Assembly (NCBI GenBank): GCA_001632435.1
Contig: KV424029.1
Coordinates: 1 to 64,000 of the forward strand
Direction of reading: 5' to 3'
Length of the DNA stretch: 64,000 nt
From: Calocera cornea HHB12733
Lineage: Eukaryota > Basidiomycota > Dacrymycetes > Dacrymycetales > Dacrymycetaceae
The first letter of the stretch is position 1; each line of letters starts with the position of its first letter. The position numbers and the translations under genes are program-made. Below, piece after piece: positions 10,467 through 21,738 of the stretch. Below the pieces are notes generated by a model. That model was not told where the DNA came from. It saw nothing but the letters and a program-made list of their open reading frames with translations, and did not search any database.

Positions 10467-12720
10467 ATGGCTCAACCATCGGGGTCGAAGTCAAACGTGG
10501 ATTATATACCAACCGATAACCTGTTGTGAGTTATCTGTGTCGATGCTCTAGTGTACAACGCCTTTGATCTCTTCATACACAGCGCGTACACCTTCCTGAA
10601 CCGAGAAGTCAACCGACGCTTCGATCCCTCCGACGACAAAGTCCTCTTCCACGAGCCAGTCACATTACAAGACCTGACGCTCGCTCGTCTCCGCGATGAC
10701 TGCCTACGAGTCGCCAAATCGCTCTCGCAGCTGGTCGCGTGGGTGCCCGCAAAAGACGACTTTGGCGTCCCGGGCGCCATCGTCGGGCCGGTGGTGATGA
10801 TACACCTGCCGAACTGCTGTGCTTTCCCCGTCATCTTTCTGGGTGGCCTAGCGGCGAAGTGCACGATGAACCTCGTCAGCCCAGTGCAGAGCCCGAAGGA
10901 ACTCGCCCATGTCATGAGCCTCGTCCAGCCGGATGTGATCTTCACTCAACCGGGTGAGGCAGGAGAGGGAATCCTCAAGAAAACGTTCCCTCTCCTATCA
11001 AAGGACTCGGTCAGTCCAAAGATCTTCACTGTGGAAGCCGCCCAATATCCGACCCCTTCGCCTCCACCTCACCACCTATCGTCCAGCAACTGGCTGAGCT
11101 TACTGGATCAGGACACGTCCTTCCGAGTGGAGCCGATGGTGAGCCAACCTCGGTCTTCCTGTTCCTCGTTCTAACCTGGAGACGTAGTCTGCATACGAGC
11201 AAGCGTACCGCGTTGCATGTATCCTCTGGTCGTCTGGAACAACTGGCAAGAGCAAGGGTGTGATGCATTCGCATCGCGCACTCGTCACTTCAGGATCCTA
11301 CTGGCAGAAGCCATCAAAGGAGTACAGTAATAATGAGGTCGGTGATCTTGAGTAACCACACTATGTGTTTATTGACAGCTCTGCAGGTCTGGATTGGACT
11401 ACCTCCATTCTATCATATCATGGGGCTGGAAACCATCATGTTACTTGTACGCCTGAGTCTGTCTCTTGCTGCTTCGCTCGTTTCATGATTATTTAGGCCC
11501 CCCTTTATGGCGCCAAGGTTGTAGTCATGAGAAAGTTCGAGCTAGAAACATATCTCCGCCTTATCTCAAAGCATCGCGCTACATATCTGAACGTCGCGCC
11601 GCCGCTCGCTCTTGCCCTTGCGAAGACACCGTTGCTTGACGAGCCATGGTGTGATCTTTCCTCCATACGAGCTGTAGGGTGTGGTGCCGCTCCCCTCGGC
11701 CCAGACATCATCCGCGAGTTCTATAGGCGGACCGGGATTCGGATTCTTGAAGGGTGAGAAATATGTAGGTGTTGCGTCAAGCGGGACTGATCTCATCCGC
11801 AGCTACGGTCTGTCTGAAACTGGCTGCTTCACATACATACCCGATCAGGCGAGTCCTTGGGAGGTGGTGGAGAAGCGCATTGGATACGCAGGGTGCGTTA
11901 TGGATGATGTAGATGTAGAGGTTCGAGACGGGACCGGGAAAGGTTAGGCATTTCAGTGTGTTTTCTCAGTTCTACTCACCTGATGTATCCATCCAGCGTT
12001 ACCCAGCGGTGAGCCCGGTGAAATTATGGTGCGATCCAACCTCCAGATGATGGGGTACGTCCGGAATCCCAAAGCGACCAAGGAAGCGTTCTCGAAGGAC
12101 GGCTTTGTTCATACTGGCGATATTGGCATGATAAACAAGGAGCGCTTTGTCAAAAGTAAGCACCCTGGTCTTCTACAACTCGGAGAGATAAACTTTGTTC
12201 CTAGTTGTCGACCGGATTAAAGATGTGATCAAGTACAATGGGTGAGTGAAAGCTTTTGCTACCTGCCGCGTCCGTTCACTAACTCCCTTTAGATTCCAAG
12301 TCTCCCCGGTTGAGTTAGACGCTGTCATTGGCGCGATGCCTTCTGTTCTCGACGTCGGGACGACATCAGTGTACTCCGACAAGCATGCCTCTGAGCTGCC
12401 GATTGCATACGTTGTTCCTCGCTCAGCAGAACTGATCGCCGCTGTCAAGCGCGGTGACAAGAACTCTCCTGGATTGAAGGTATTCGCGGAGGAAGTGTTC
12501 AATATGGTCGGGGAACAATGCGCGTACTACAAATTGCTCAGAGGCGGTATTGTCTTGTGCGACGCCGTTACGAAATCACCCACGTGAGTTGGTCAGACAC
12601 CTGTGTGTGGAAAGCAGCTGAAGGATCCGCAGAGGAAAGATCTTGCGACGATCGTTGAAACATATCAAAGGCATCCATATACCATACCAAAATCAGCCGG
12701 GAATGAAGGCCAAATTGTGA
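10467..12720 (+). CDS. AMP-dependent acyl-CoA / 4-coumarate-CoA ligase-like enzyme, copy A (PTS1)
   Basis: Ten exons: 10467-10525, 10583-11138, 11188-11337, 11387-11446, 11497-11753, 11803-11942, 11997-12155, 12205-12241, 12293-12583, 12633-12720; 598 aa. It adenylates a carboxylic acid with ATP and transfers it to CoA. Visible ANL motifs: P-loop SSGTTGKSKG (about 220-229), GAAPLG (338-343), YGLSETG (362-368), HTGD (446-449), VDRIKD (about 462-467) and the C-terminal catalytic lysine in PTGKILRR (about 572). The C terminus KAKL ends in AKL, an accepted peroxisomal targeting signal type 1. Exon boundaries were fixed by comparison with copy B, where every internal exon has the same phase. The donor after exon 3 is GTCGGT, which is weak. 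The substrate cannot be inferred. Confidence 0.92.
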
Positions 12721-13184
12721 AGCGACTCTTCACGCACTATGTCATGTATCTACTGTAGTAGCGTCTGAGCATGTACCGAGATGTGCCTTGTATAGATCTT
12801 TCACAAAACATCCGCAGATGGCGTCAGGTTACGGCAGGGTTGTATACTGCCTATGGGTGCCTGGCACGTGATTGATGACTCTGAGTCTCGGCGCGTCGGC
12901 ACGGCAAGGGTTCGGCCGTTAATTTTGCCCCACCAAAATATTAATGGCAAGTCGCCGGCCTGTCCCACGGGGTCCGTTTCGACCTTGCTTCTAAGCTGAC
13001 AGCGCATTCAATCATCCTTTGTCCGGCTACTGTATTGGCTACACTTTATCGTGCCATACGCGTACACCCGCGCGGATATGCTTTCTGTTGTGGAACACAC
13101 CCTTCATTGTTACTTTGCTCGGTCTTGCCGCTGTCTGCCGCTGTGCTTAGGCCATCGTAGTGCCCCAGTCAAACTCCTGAAGCC
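12721..13184. other. Spacer between tandem ligase genes
   Basis: A 464-bp spacer containing the terminator of copy A and the promoter of copy B. CACGTG occurs once, near 12864. No other feature was seen. Confidence 0.5.
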
Positions 13185-15421
13185 ATGTCTCAGCCGGAGG
13201 TCTCCGTTGAGCGTATGAGCTACGTGCCGACGGACAACTTCCTGTGAGTGGTCGGTTCATTCACATCACACTTGCAGCATTCAAAACATTCTTTCAATGA
13301 AGCGCGTTCCTCTTCCAGAATCGTGAGGTCTGGAGGCGATTCGACGTCCCTGATAGCAAGGTCATCTTCCACGAGCCTGCGACGTCCCAAGACCTAACTT
13401 TCGGACAACTCCGTGACGACAGCCTGCGGTTTGCCAAGTCGCTCTCGCAGCTCGTCGAATGTGTGCCGCCTAAAGATGACTTCGGCATTCCGAGAGCGCT
13501 GGTTGGACCCATCGTTATGATACACTTACCCAACTGTCTCGCCTTTCCTGTCATCTTCTTCGGTGGTCTGGCCGCGAAATGTACGATGGACCTGGTCAGC
13601 CCAGCGCTGGGGCCCGCGGAGCTCGCACACGTCATGGAGCTCGTCCATCCCGACATCATTTTCACCCATGTCGGAGAAGGTATCTTCCGGAAGACCATGG
13701 ACCTTTTACCAAAGGAACGGACAATGCCCACCATATTCACGGTCGACGTCACATATTATCCGACAGACCTTATTTCACGACAGCAAGCCGCCTCCAGCAA
13801 CTGGTTGAGGCTGCTCAATGCAGATACATCCTTCCGGGTAGCCCCAATGGTTAGCCTAAACATTGAACCGCGAGGAAGCGTCGGCTAACGTCTGTCGTAG
13901 ACCGCACACGAGCAGGCGCACACCGTCGCATGCGTTCTCTGGTCTTCCGGGACGACGGGAAAGAGCAAGGGCGTGATGCACTCACATCGGGGCCTGGTCA
14001 CGTCGGTTGTTCTATGGCAGAAGTATGCCAAATACTGGACGGCGGATGAGGTGAAGACTGCGTGATTGACATCCATCACTGGCTGATCCTTATAAAGGTT
14101 TGGGTGGGCCTAACTCCATTTTACCACATTATGGGCTTGCAAACGGTCATGATGCTGGTTCGTTTGTCCTAGCCTCAAGTAGCATCGGTTGGCTGACGAC
14201 CAGTAGGCGCCATTATACGGTGTCAAGATTGTCCTCATGAGAGTGTTCGACCTTGAAACATATCTCCGCCTCATCTCCAAGCATCGGGTAACTTATCTGA
14301 ACATTGCACCTCCACTTGCCCTCGCTTTGGCGAAGACTCCGTTGTTGGACGAGCCATGGTGCAGCATCTCGTCCATTCGGGCTGCAGGATGCGGTGCTGC
14401 TCCGCTCGGTGCGGAGATCATCCGGGAATTCTATAAGCGAACGAACATACCAATATTAATGGGGTATGGATGCTACATCTCTATGCAGCGGAAACTGATG
14501 GTTGTCCAGCTACGGACTGTCCGAGACTGGCTGCTTTACCCATCGTCCGGATGATTCGTGGGAGAACGTAGAGAAGCATCTGGGCTATTCTGGGCGTATC
14601 ATGCCCGATGTGGAGATCCAGATTCGGGACGAGGCTGGAAAACGTGAGGCGCATCGCTCTTACCTGTTGGGTATGCCTGACGTCATGATGCACTTCAGAG
14701 GTGCCCAATGGCCAGCCTGGTGAGATTATGATACGCTCCAACCTGCAGATGATGGGATATGTCCAAAACCCGAAAGCGAATGAGGAAGCCTTCTCGAAAG
14801 ATGGGTTTGTTCATACCGGCGACGTCGGTATCCTTACCGACGAGCGTTATATCAAGAGTATGTCCTATTGCATTATACCTGGAGAAGGGCTCATCGGTTG
14901 GAATAGTCGTCGACCGCATCAAGGACGTCATGAAATACAACGGGTAGGTGATACCAGCTTAGCTTAGCGTCAACATGGCTGATGCCCTTGCAGCTACCAA
15001 GTATCACCGGCTGAGATAGACGCTGTAATCGGAGCATTGTCATCAGTGCTCGATGTCGGGACAACATCCGTTTACTCCGACAAGCGCGCATCCGATCTGC
15101 CGATCGCCTATGTCGTGCCTCGCTCGCCAGAGTTAGTCGCCGCAATCCGGCGCGGTGACGCAAGCCATCCTGGTCTGACACCGTTCGCCGAGGAAGTATT
15201 CAACACGGTCGAAGAACATTTGGCCTATTACAAATGGTTGAGAGGAGGAATCGTGCTTTGTGATGCTATCCCGAAGTCTCCGACGTAAGTGGACCAGAAT
15301 GCGGCTGCTTGCACCCAGCTAACTCCCTCACAGTGGAAAGATCTTGCGAAGATCGCTGAAGGACATCAAGGGCATCCATGTGCCGTTTAAGAACCGGACG
15401 GAGCGCAGGACTAGGTTATAG
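13185..15421 (+). CDS. AMP-dependent acyl-CoA / 4-coumarate-CoA ligase-like enzyme, copy B
   Basis: Ten exons: 13185-13243, 13303-13849, 13901-14050, 14098-14157, 14207-14463, 14510-14643, 14699-14857, 14907-14943, 14994-15284, 15334-15421; 593 aa. It is a tandem paralogue of the preceding gene: eight of ten exons have identical length and all junction phases agree. It retains SSGTTGKSKG, GAAPLG, YGLSETG, HTGD, VDRIKD and the terminal PTGKILRR lysine, so it looks catalytically complete. It ends ERRTRL instead of AKL, so the peroxisomal signal of copy A is absent or non-canonical. Same strand and order imply an unequal-crossover duplication. Substrate unknown. Confidence 0.92.
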
Positions 15422-15586
15422 GAGAAATGCAATGTTTGGCTTGTATTTGTGACCTCATCAAATCGGAATACGATAGACGATTTCGTAGAACGGTGCCCTT
15501 GTCGCTGTGTGGATTATGAATGGCCATAGTAGGAACCCGATATATTTCATGTCATGATATCAAAATACAGTGTCGCGCTAGGTCTG

Positions 15587-18500
15587 TCAAGCTGCAATGG
15601 TCTCCTCTCTTCTTGAATCTGCAGCTCCGTTCTGCTCGGCCTGCATGTGTGACGACGCCGTGCTTCCTTCGGGTATCACAGGGTCCAACATATCCTCGGT
15701 CGACAAAGGCGTCAGAATAGGGATGGGAGAAGCGCTCAATGGGAGGGCATGTTCCGCCGTAGCGCGAGGTGGTAAAGATGGTGGAAGTGATAGGTCTCTG
15801 GTTGGTTTCGATGGTTCCGCCGTGCTGATACCCTCCATCATGCCGGTTATGGATGAAGGCGACGTCCCAGCGGAGGCGGCGCCGGCAGATGAGCGTGCAA
15901 TGTGCCTGGAAGCCACATGCCGTAGCGCCTGGCTCGCAGTTGGCGAATCTGGCGACAATTCGGGCCTGAGAGCGGTAGCTTCTACACGCGAAGGGCTGGA
16001 AGGCGGATCTGTCATCAGGGTAGGGATCGCAGTCGGGGCACTTGTGGTTGACGCGGCACTGACAAAGTTGTTCATCGTCGGGCGACGAGGCGGCAGGGTA
16101 GGAGGTGTAGGCCGAGGTGGCGTTGGTCTTGCAGGCAGCGCCGGGGCAACAGGTGCAACGGGGCGAGGCGGCATAGGAGGGGGGACTGGTGACGGGATCT
16201 GCGCGAGTTTTGGAGCTGGCACAGGTGGAGGAGTCGGCGCTGGACTGGGCTTCGTTGGTGGCAGAGGCGACGGGCCACGCGCAGCTTTGGGCTCAGGTGC
16301 CGTAGTCTTCGGCTCCGGCACGGTAGGTACAGTTGCCGGCGCTGGCACGGCCTGGGGCAAACTCGCGGTGGATGTCGCCGGGGAGGTCTTCGCAGCAATC
16401 GCTGCCGAAATTGAAGTCGATGAAGGCGAAGTACCACTGGCACTGACTGAAGGTGCCGAGGCCGTGCTCTCAGATGCCGCCTCGCTCCCCTCCCGCTTGA
16501 ACAGCTTGTACACGCTCTGCACAATCGGCTTCGCTAGCTCCGGTCTGGGAGGGACGGGAGGGACGGGCGGGGAGCTACCAAGCGCCATCAGCTCTCCCTT
16601 GTGGCTGGCATGGATCCCAGGAACCGTCATCGTCATCCCCATCGCACTGGGCTGGACGTGGATGGGGGAGGGCTGCACATCACGTCTTTGCATGGCTGCC
16701 ACGGGCTGTGTCGTTAGCATCGCCGGAGCAGGTGCGGGCGCAGGGCTATCTGACAGGCTCCTTGGCGCAGGAGATACAACGACGGGCACGTCTGCGGATT
16801 TGCGCGATGTTGTGACACTGGCGGGTACCTCTGCAGACTTGCGAGACGCGGGGAGATTGGCTGGTGGGACTTCCACCGACTTGCGCGACGCAGCGACGCT
16901 GGCGTTGTCGGAGCTCTTCCTTGGCATCGGGGGTGGAGGTGGATTCTCAAGCGACTTGCGAGGCGGAGGCGGCACGGGCGGATCCTCCGGCGGCGGACTA
17001 GTTGAGAGCTCCACCGTTGTTATTGGCGCAGAAGGAAGGACGAATCCCGCTGGCTTGACGGCTGCGCCGCTGCCACCTCCAGAGGACGAGAAAGATCTAA
17101 CGCTCGCAGGGCGGGAATGTGATCCACCGGATACGCCGCCTGAGAAGGACGGAGTGCGCTGCGAGCTGTGGACAGAGCTGGCGCGCGATGACCGGCCGGA
17201 CGGGGCGGGCTCGCCCTCCGAGTCGAGCGCAGAGCTCGAGTAGTCGTCGTACTGCACGGGCTTGCGCCTCGATCCGCCCTCCCCGTTCCTCTGATCCTGT
17301 CGCTCCCTGCCCCTCTCTGGCTCGAGCTCCTCTTCCTCCGACTCGTTCACATCCTCCTGCGACCCAGCCCTCCCTCCAAACATGCTCCCTACGACCCCGC
17401 CACCCGCCCTCCGCTTGGCCGCAAAACTCACTCCCCACTTCTTCATAGCGTCTTTCGCTTGGGTGACGCTCGCCTGCAGCGCCTGCTTGTCGGCGGCGCG
17501 CGAACGCCAGGAGGCGAGAATCGTCCCCTGTTGCTGGGTGCTCGTGCTGCTCTCGCTTCCGCCAGAAAGCACGGAGTCACCTTTGACCGGCGAGTTGGTG
17601 GGGGAAGGCCACGGCTCCGGGGAAGGGTAGCTCCCGGAAGAAATTGCCCGACTCGGCCGGCGAGGCAAACCGGGCCCCAAGCGCTGGGTAGGCGTACTGG
17701 TGCTAATGCTGACAGCGCTCGAGCGGCTGCTGGTCGAGCTCGCGCTAGGCGGGCCCATGTCGAGCGCATCAGTGGAGGGGAAGACGACACCCTGCATCGG
17801 GTTGGTGGCGGAATCCGCTGAGCGCTCACGGTGGAGCGTAAGGTCTTCGTTCCGCATCTTGGGCGCGCTGGGGTCGCTCAAACTCCTCCGTCCCAGGGGA
17901 GCCGACTGCTCAGACGCGAGTCCAGGGCCAGGAGCGAGCTCCTCTGGTGCCCCAGGCTTCGATGCGCTCCCAGGCATGCCCACGCCCACGACGCTCGCGC
18001 TCCCGCTCGCCCAGCTGCTAGGGACGTTCCCCTTCTTCCCCCCACCGCCGAACCAGCTGCCCTTCTTCCCGTGCCCTTTTTCCTCTTTCCCCACTACACC
18101 CAGCAGAGGTGCACTAGCAGTAGAAGCACGCGTCTCCGTCCTGCCTAGCAGGCTAGCGCCGTTCAGCGTACGCTCGCTCTTCATCGGTGTCGTCTCCACT
18201 GGTGCATACTCATTCTCGAGCGACGCCGGCTCAAGCCCCTCCGCTTCCGTGCGGTTGCTGCTCTCTACGCTCGGCCCGGAGGCAAGCCCGATGATGTGCT
18301 TCTCCTTGCGTGCCGAGTCGGCGAAGATGCCGCCCCGCGCGAGCAGGTCGCGCGTATCGAAGAAGGGGATGTCGTCCATATTCGGCAATACAATCGATTC
18401 TTGTATCTGGCACAGCATCAGTATATACAGTGAGAAGGACGGCAGCACACGCACAATCTCCCGCAGTCGCGCCTCGATCGGCTTCAAGATCATGCTCCAC

Positions 18501-19978
18501 TTTATCTGCCTCTCGCTGACCACTGGCACCACCTCGAGCTCCATCTTGGGCATTGCGGTGAACCCGTACCAGATCCTATTGCTGGGCGGCTCCTTGATCT
18601 TGATAAGCAGGTTGCCCTCGAGCGAGCGGAGCACGACGGCCAGGACGAGCTTGACGGTGTAGCTCCTGAATTTGCTGCCGAGGGAGAGGGAGGCGAGCGC
18701 CTCGAGGGTGATGCGGACCTCGCCGGAGAACGAGACGGCTGCTTCGACGCTCGCTTCCCCCGCACGTGTAAGACTCTTCAGCATCGGCTTGCTTATCGTT
18801 GGCGGGCGCGAGCCGAGCGACACCTCGCGGACGATTACTTCCTTGAGGAAGCCCGGCCGCTTGACCTTGCTGAGCTTGCGCATCATGCGGGAGATCATGA
18901 ACTCCTCGAGCACGGCCGTGCGGTAGAAGGCGAAGAAGAGGCGGCCGAGGAGGGCGTTGAGCCAGCGGGTGGGGATGTGCTCGGGCAGCGCGTCGATCGA
19001 CTGGAGGAGCGCGTCCATGTCCTGCTCTGAGTAGACGGCTGGCTGGAGGGGGAGGAGAGGAGATGAATGCGGCTGGCAGAGCGTTTGCAACGTGAGGTAC
19101 CAGTCCTCCATCTGAGTGTTCGAGCGCAGGAAGATGAAGTATGGGAGGTAGAGCGCCGGGGGTTCTCTGGCTGAGGCGCTGCTTGCGCTGCTCACTCGGC
19201 GGATGCCTTCCGGCCGCGGGGGCGGGGCGAGCTCGTCCGCCTTGTCCTTCTCCCTCTGTTTCTCCTTCTCCCCGCCGCGCTCAGGCGCAGACTCGCTGTC
19301 TGTCACCGCGCCCTCACTGGGCGCTGCACTCCCCACCGCCTTCCGCCGCAGGACGATCGCATACCGCTTAGCATACATCTCCCCGTCCATGATCGCCCGC
19401 CTCGCCTCCTCGCTCTCCCCCTCCACGCCCTCGACGAACACCTCATACCGTCCCAGATCGAGCGCAGCCCAGATATCCCCGCACTCCTCGTCCTCGTAAA
19501 GGAACAGCACCGTGCCCTTGATGACGGCGAAGAACCTGTCCCTCGGCGCTTGCGGGTCGCCAGTAGCGGAGTTCTTCGCCGGCTGGCGCGTCGTGAGCGA
19601 GCGGTAGGAGGAGACGACGTAGGAGACGTAGGAGCTTGGTGGGGGCAGAGGCGCATAGGTGTTGCGCACGATGAGCCAGCCCGAGCGCACGCGCACCCCG
19701 GGCACATCAGCGTTCATGTCCTTCGCCCCGCCCATCCCTTCGGGGCCGAGGAGGGCATCCCGCTCGAGTAGGTCCGTGCTGAGATCATCTCGTTGCCTCG
19801 GGATGCTCGCCTCCTCCTCCGGCGCGCCCTCGGCCTTCTCCCCGGGGGCGGCGGTGTGCAGCTGCGAGACGGCCGGGAGCGGGACGGCGGTGTACCATGT
19901 GTATGCGAGGGCTGCGGCGACGACGAGGGGGAGGAACGTGATCCCGCCCAGAACGTAGATGAATAGGAAGGTGAGCAT
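15587..19978 (-). CDS. NVJ2: SMP-domain lipid-transfer protein, Nvj2/TEX2 type
   Basis: Single exon, 1463 aa. I chose the ATG at 19978, which gives an N-terminal membrane segment (MLTFLFIYVLGGITF, residues 1-32). The frame stays open 83 codons upstream, but that part is low complexity. A PH-like region follows (about 96-296), then an SMP lipid-binding domain (about 335-540: LGRLFFAFYRT, MISRMMRKL, GEVRITLEALASL, IWYGFTAMPKMEL, NMDDIPFF). In yeast this architecture places Nvj2 at nucleus-vacuole and ER-Golgi contacts, where it moves ceramide. The remaining 900 residues are Ser/Pro-rich and disordered, far longer than in yeast, and include a tandem array of RKS-containing units (coded at about 16760-16960). 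Nuclear ER membrane location is inferred from family. Confidence 0.88.
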   Translation of the reverse strand: MLTFLFIYVLGGITFLPLVVAAALAYTWYTAVPLPAVSQLHTAAPGEKAEGAPEEEASIPRQRDDLSTDLLERDALLGPEGMGGAKDMNADVPGVRVRSGWLIVRNTYAPLPPPSSYVSYVVSSYRSLTTRQPAKNSATGDPQAPRDRFFAVIKGTVLFLYEDEECGDIWAALDLGRYEVFVEGVEGESEEARRAIMDGEMYAKRYAIVLRRKAVGSAAPSEGAVTDSESAPERGGEKEKQREKDKADELAPPPRPEGIRRVSSASSASAREPPALYLPYFIFLRSNTQMEDWYLTLQTLCQPHSSPLLPLQPAVYSEQDMDALLQSIDALPEHIPTRWLNALLGRLFFAFYRTAVLEEFMISRMMRKLSKVKRPGFLKEVIVREVSLGSRPPTISKPMLKSLTRAGEASVEAAVSFSGEVRITLEALASLSLGSKFRSYTVKLVLAVVLRSLEGNLLIKIKEPPSNRIWYGFTAMPKMELEVVPVVSERQIKWSMILKPIEARLREIVRVLPSFSLYILMLCQIQESIVLPNMDDIPFFDTRDLLARGGIFADSARKEKHIIGLASGPSVESSNRTEAEGLEPASLENEYAPVETTPMKSERTLNGASLLGRTETRASTASAPLLGVVGKEEKGHGKKGSWFGGGGKKGNVPSSWASGSASVVGVGMPGSASKPGAPEELAPGPGLASEQSAPLGRRSLSDPSAPKMRNEDLTLHRERSADSATNPMQGVVFPSTDALDMGPPSASSTSSRSSAVSISTSTPTQRLGPGLPRRPSRAISSGSYPSPEPWPSPTNSPVKGDSVLSGGSESSTSTQQQGTILASWRSRAADKQALQASVTQAKDAMKKWGVSFAAKRRAGGGVVGSMFGGRAGSQEDVNESEEEELEPERGRERQDQRNGEGGSRRKPVQYDDYSSSALDSEGEPAPSGRSSRASSVHSSQRTPSFSGGVSGGSHSRPASVRSFSSSGGGSGAAVKPAGFVLPSAPITTVELSTSPPPEDPPVPPPPRKSLENPPPPPMPRKSSDNASVAASRKSVEVPPANLPASRKSAEVPASVTTSRKSADVPVVVSPAPRSLSDSPAPAPAPAMLTTQPVAAMQRRDVQPSPIHVQPSAMGMTMTVPGIHASHKGELMALGSSPPVPPVPPRPELAKPIVQSVYKLFKREGSEAASESTASAPSVSASGTSPSSTSISAAIAAKTSPATSTASLPQAVPAPATVPTVPEPKTTAPEPKAARGPSPLPPTKPSPAPTPPPVPAPKLAQIPSPVPPPMPPRPVAPVAPALPARPTPPRPTPPTLPPRRPTMNNFVSAASTTSAPTAIPTLMTDPPSSPSRVEATALRPELSPDSPTASQALRHVASRHIARSSAGAASAGTSPSSITGMMEGISTAEPSKPTRDLSLPPSLPPRATAEHALPLSASPIPILTPLSTEDMLDPVIPEGSTASSHMQAEQNGAADSRREETIAA

Positions 19979-21441
19979 CGTGCTGCGTGCTGCGTGCTGC
20001 GTGCCGTCAGTCGGTCGGCGGGAGGGCGAGGGTGTCGCCGGTGGAGGTGGGGCTATCGAGCCAGGGTGATGGTTGGGATTGAGTGAGGTATATGCGCCTT
20101 CGCTGGGGTGGTCGCCGTGCGTGCGGGGGTAGTGGTGGGGGTAGTAGAGCAAGAAAAGGCAGATGGCGCCAATCGTGTCGTGCGGTCGATCTGTGTTCTG
20201 TGCGGGAAACGACGTAACGGGTGACACGAAGGCTGCTCGCCGGGAGAGTGTATGCGCAGGGGGGCCAGGGGCCTGATGTCACCGCTTCAAACCATCAAAT
20301 GCTCCCGTTTGGTGAGCGCGACCACGATCACGTTCGTCCCACTTTGTGCAGTCCTGCACTCTTCGTTTGTATCCAGGAACTGTTGTATTCATACATCTCG
20401 GAGAAATTAGTATATCATTATCTTGTGTCACCAGGGGCCCTGAATTTCGGTGATTTCGGTACTGTAGGTATGCAAGCCCAGCAAGCAGCAGGGATGCCGA
20501 GCCTCACACTGGTGAACCAAGAGAATAGAAGGACAGACAATCTCAAGAGGGACGCTTTCCACATCTTGCCAGTCCCCGCTTTGAGATTTCGGGAAAACGC
20601 AAGAAAGGTAGCGGGCCCGGAGATTGGCAGTCCTCCTCCTCTCTCTCATACCCTAACTTCTCCTTAGTAAGGAGTTTGAAAGATGATGCCATGCATCCTT
20701 CCCCACCCGACCAGTGTTTGATACTCTCAGAAGCGCTGAAGCACATGTAAGCAACGAAGACAGCATCGCCGTATTTTACCGCGCCAGGCTCTTGCGGAAG
20801 AGATGATCGGAGAGACTTTGAGGAGCTGCCGTCGCTTCCGAGAGCCGCAGCCAAAAGAGTCCGACTCTAAGTTTCATCCAGATGCCAGACCAGTTGAGAC
20901 AAGGAAGACAGACGGGACAGACGATCGACAGCGCATACCACAGAATTCAATCCCTCTCTTCGTCATATGAAGGTAAGGGATGATGCGGTAGACAGTGTTG
21001 ATCGGCAATCCCGACCGTCCCGGCAGTTAACCAGTTCCCAGCCAATGTACCCAAGCACAGGAGGGCAGGCAATCGCAAGTCGGCCGCGTGTCATATCCCA
21101 CTTTCCCAATGCCTGTAATGACTGGGGAGAAGCGTGAGACTCAGCAGACTTGTAGATCGGCAGCCCTCCCGGCTCTCTGAGTGCAAGCAAAGTCCACAGC
21201 AGGAAGCCAGAGAACAGAAAGTCGGCTAGTTCCCAGGCAGCAGCCCACATAAGCAAGGGGCACTGTTCGGCTCCTCACTGTTGGTCTCAACCCCTTGGGG
21301 GGAGAGGAACAGTATTGGAAGACAAGATAGACTGACGTTGTTTTCGAGTGTCGCCACTGGGAGCAGGAGGACCACAGTGTTCTTGCTGGTGGATCTTGAG
21401 AAGGGGAAGAGCAGAAGAAGGAGAATGCGAGCTCCACGGAC

Positions 21442-21513
21442 AGACAACCTGGTGGTCGACACCACACATCCGGATTGATAATCCCGGATGGAAGACCACA
21501 CAGAGGTTGTCGG
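21442..21513. repeat. 72-nt imperfect fold-back
   Basis: Left arm gacaacct...cacatccgg pairs with right arm ccggatgg...aggttgtc around the loop attgataat. The outer stem has 8 bp, the inner stem 7 bp, with unpaired bulges between. Confidence 0.6.
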
Positions 21514-21718
21514 TCCCAGGGGCTGCTCACAACAAGTAGAGAGACAGGCGCAAGGTGCAAAGGAACGACAGACGGTGAAGAAACTCCAATCTCCAGAGGA
21601 GCTGAGGAGGGTTCAAATATCAGAGCCTTTCGTTGATCAGCGCCGCCCAGTGGCAGTTGCCCAGAAGATAAACAGAGGCCGCTCCAGGGACGGGCAGCCA
21701 ATATCAGCACGACGCGGT

Positions 21719-21738
21719 ATCTGAGCTAGCCAGCTCAG
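21719..21738. repeat. 20-nt palindrome
   Basis: tctgagct and agctcaga are inverted around agcc. A diverged relative, tctgag...ctcaga with ttg/caa pairing, lies near 21986. Both sit in the repeat-rich gene-poor block. Confidence 0.5.

Noticed and set aside
15597..17243. 549-codon plus-strand open frame rich in Gly/Ala
   Set aside because: Exact antisense of the Pro/Ser-rich tail of the Nvj2-like gene; GC-rich low-complexity coding commonly leaves such shadow frames.
17700..18662. Long plus-strand open frame
   Set aside because: Antisense to the SMP-domain region of the same gene, with no domain of its own.
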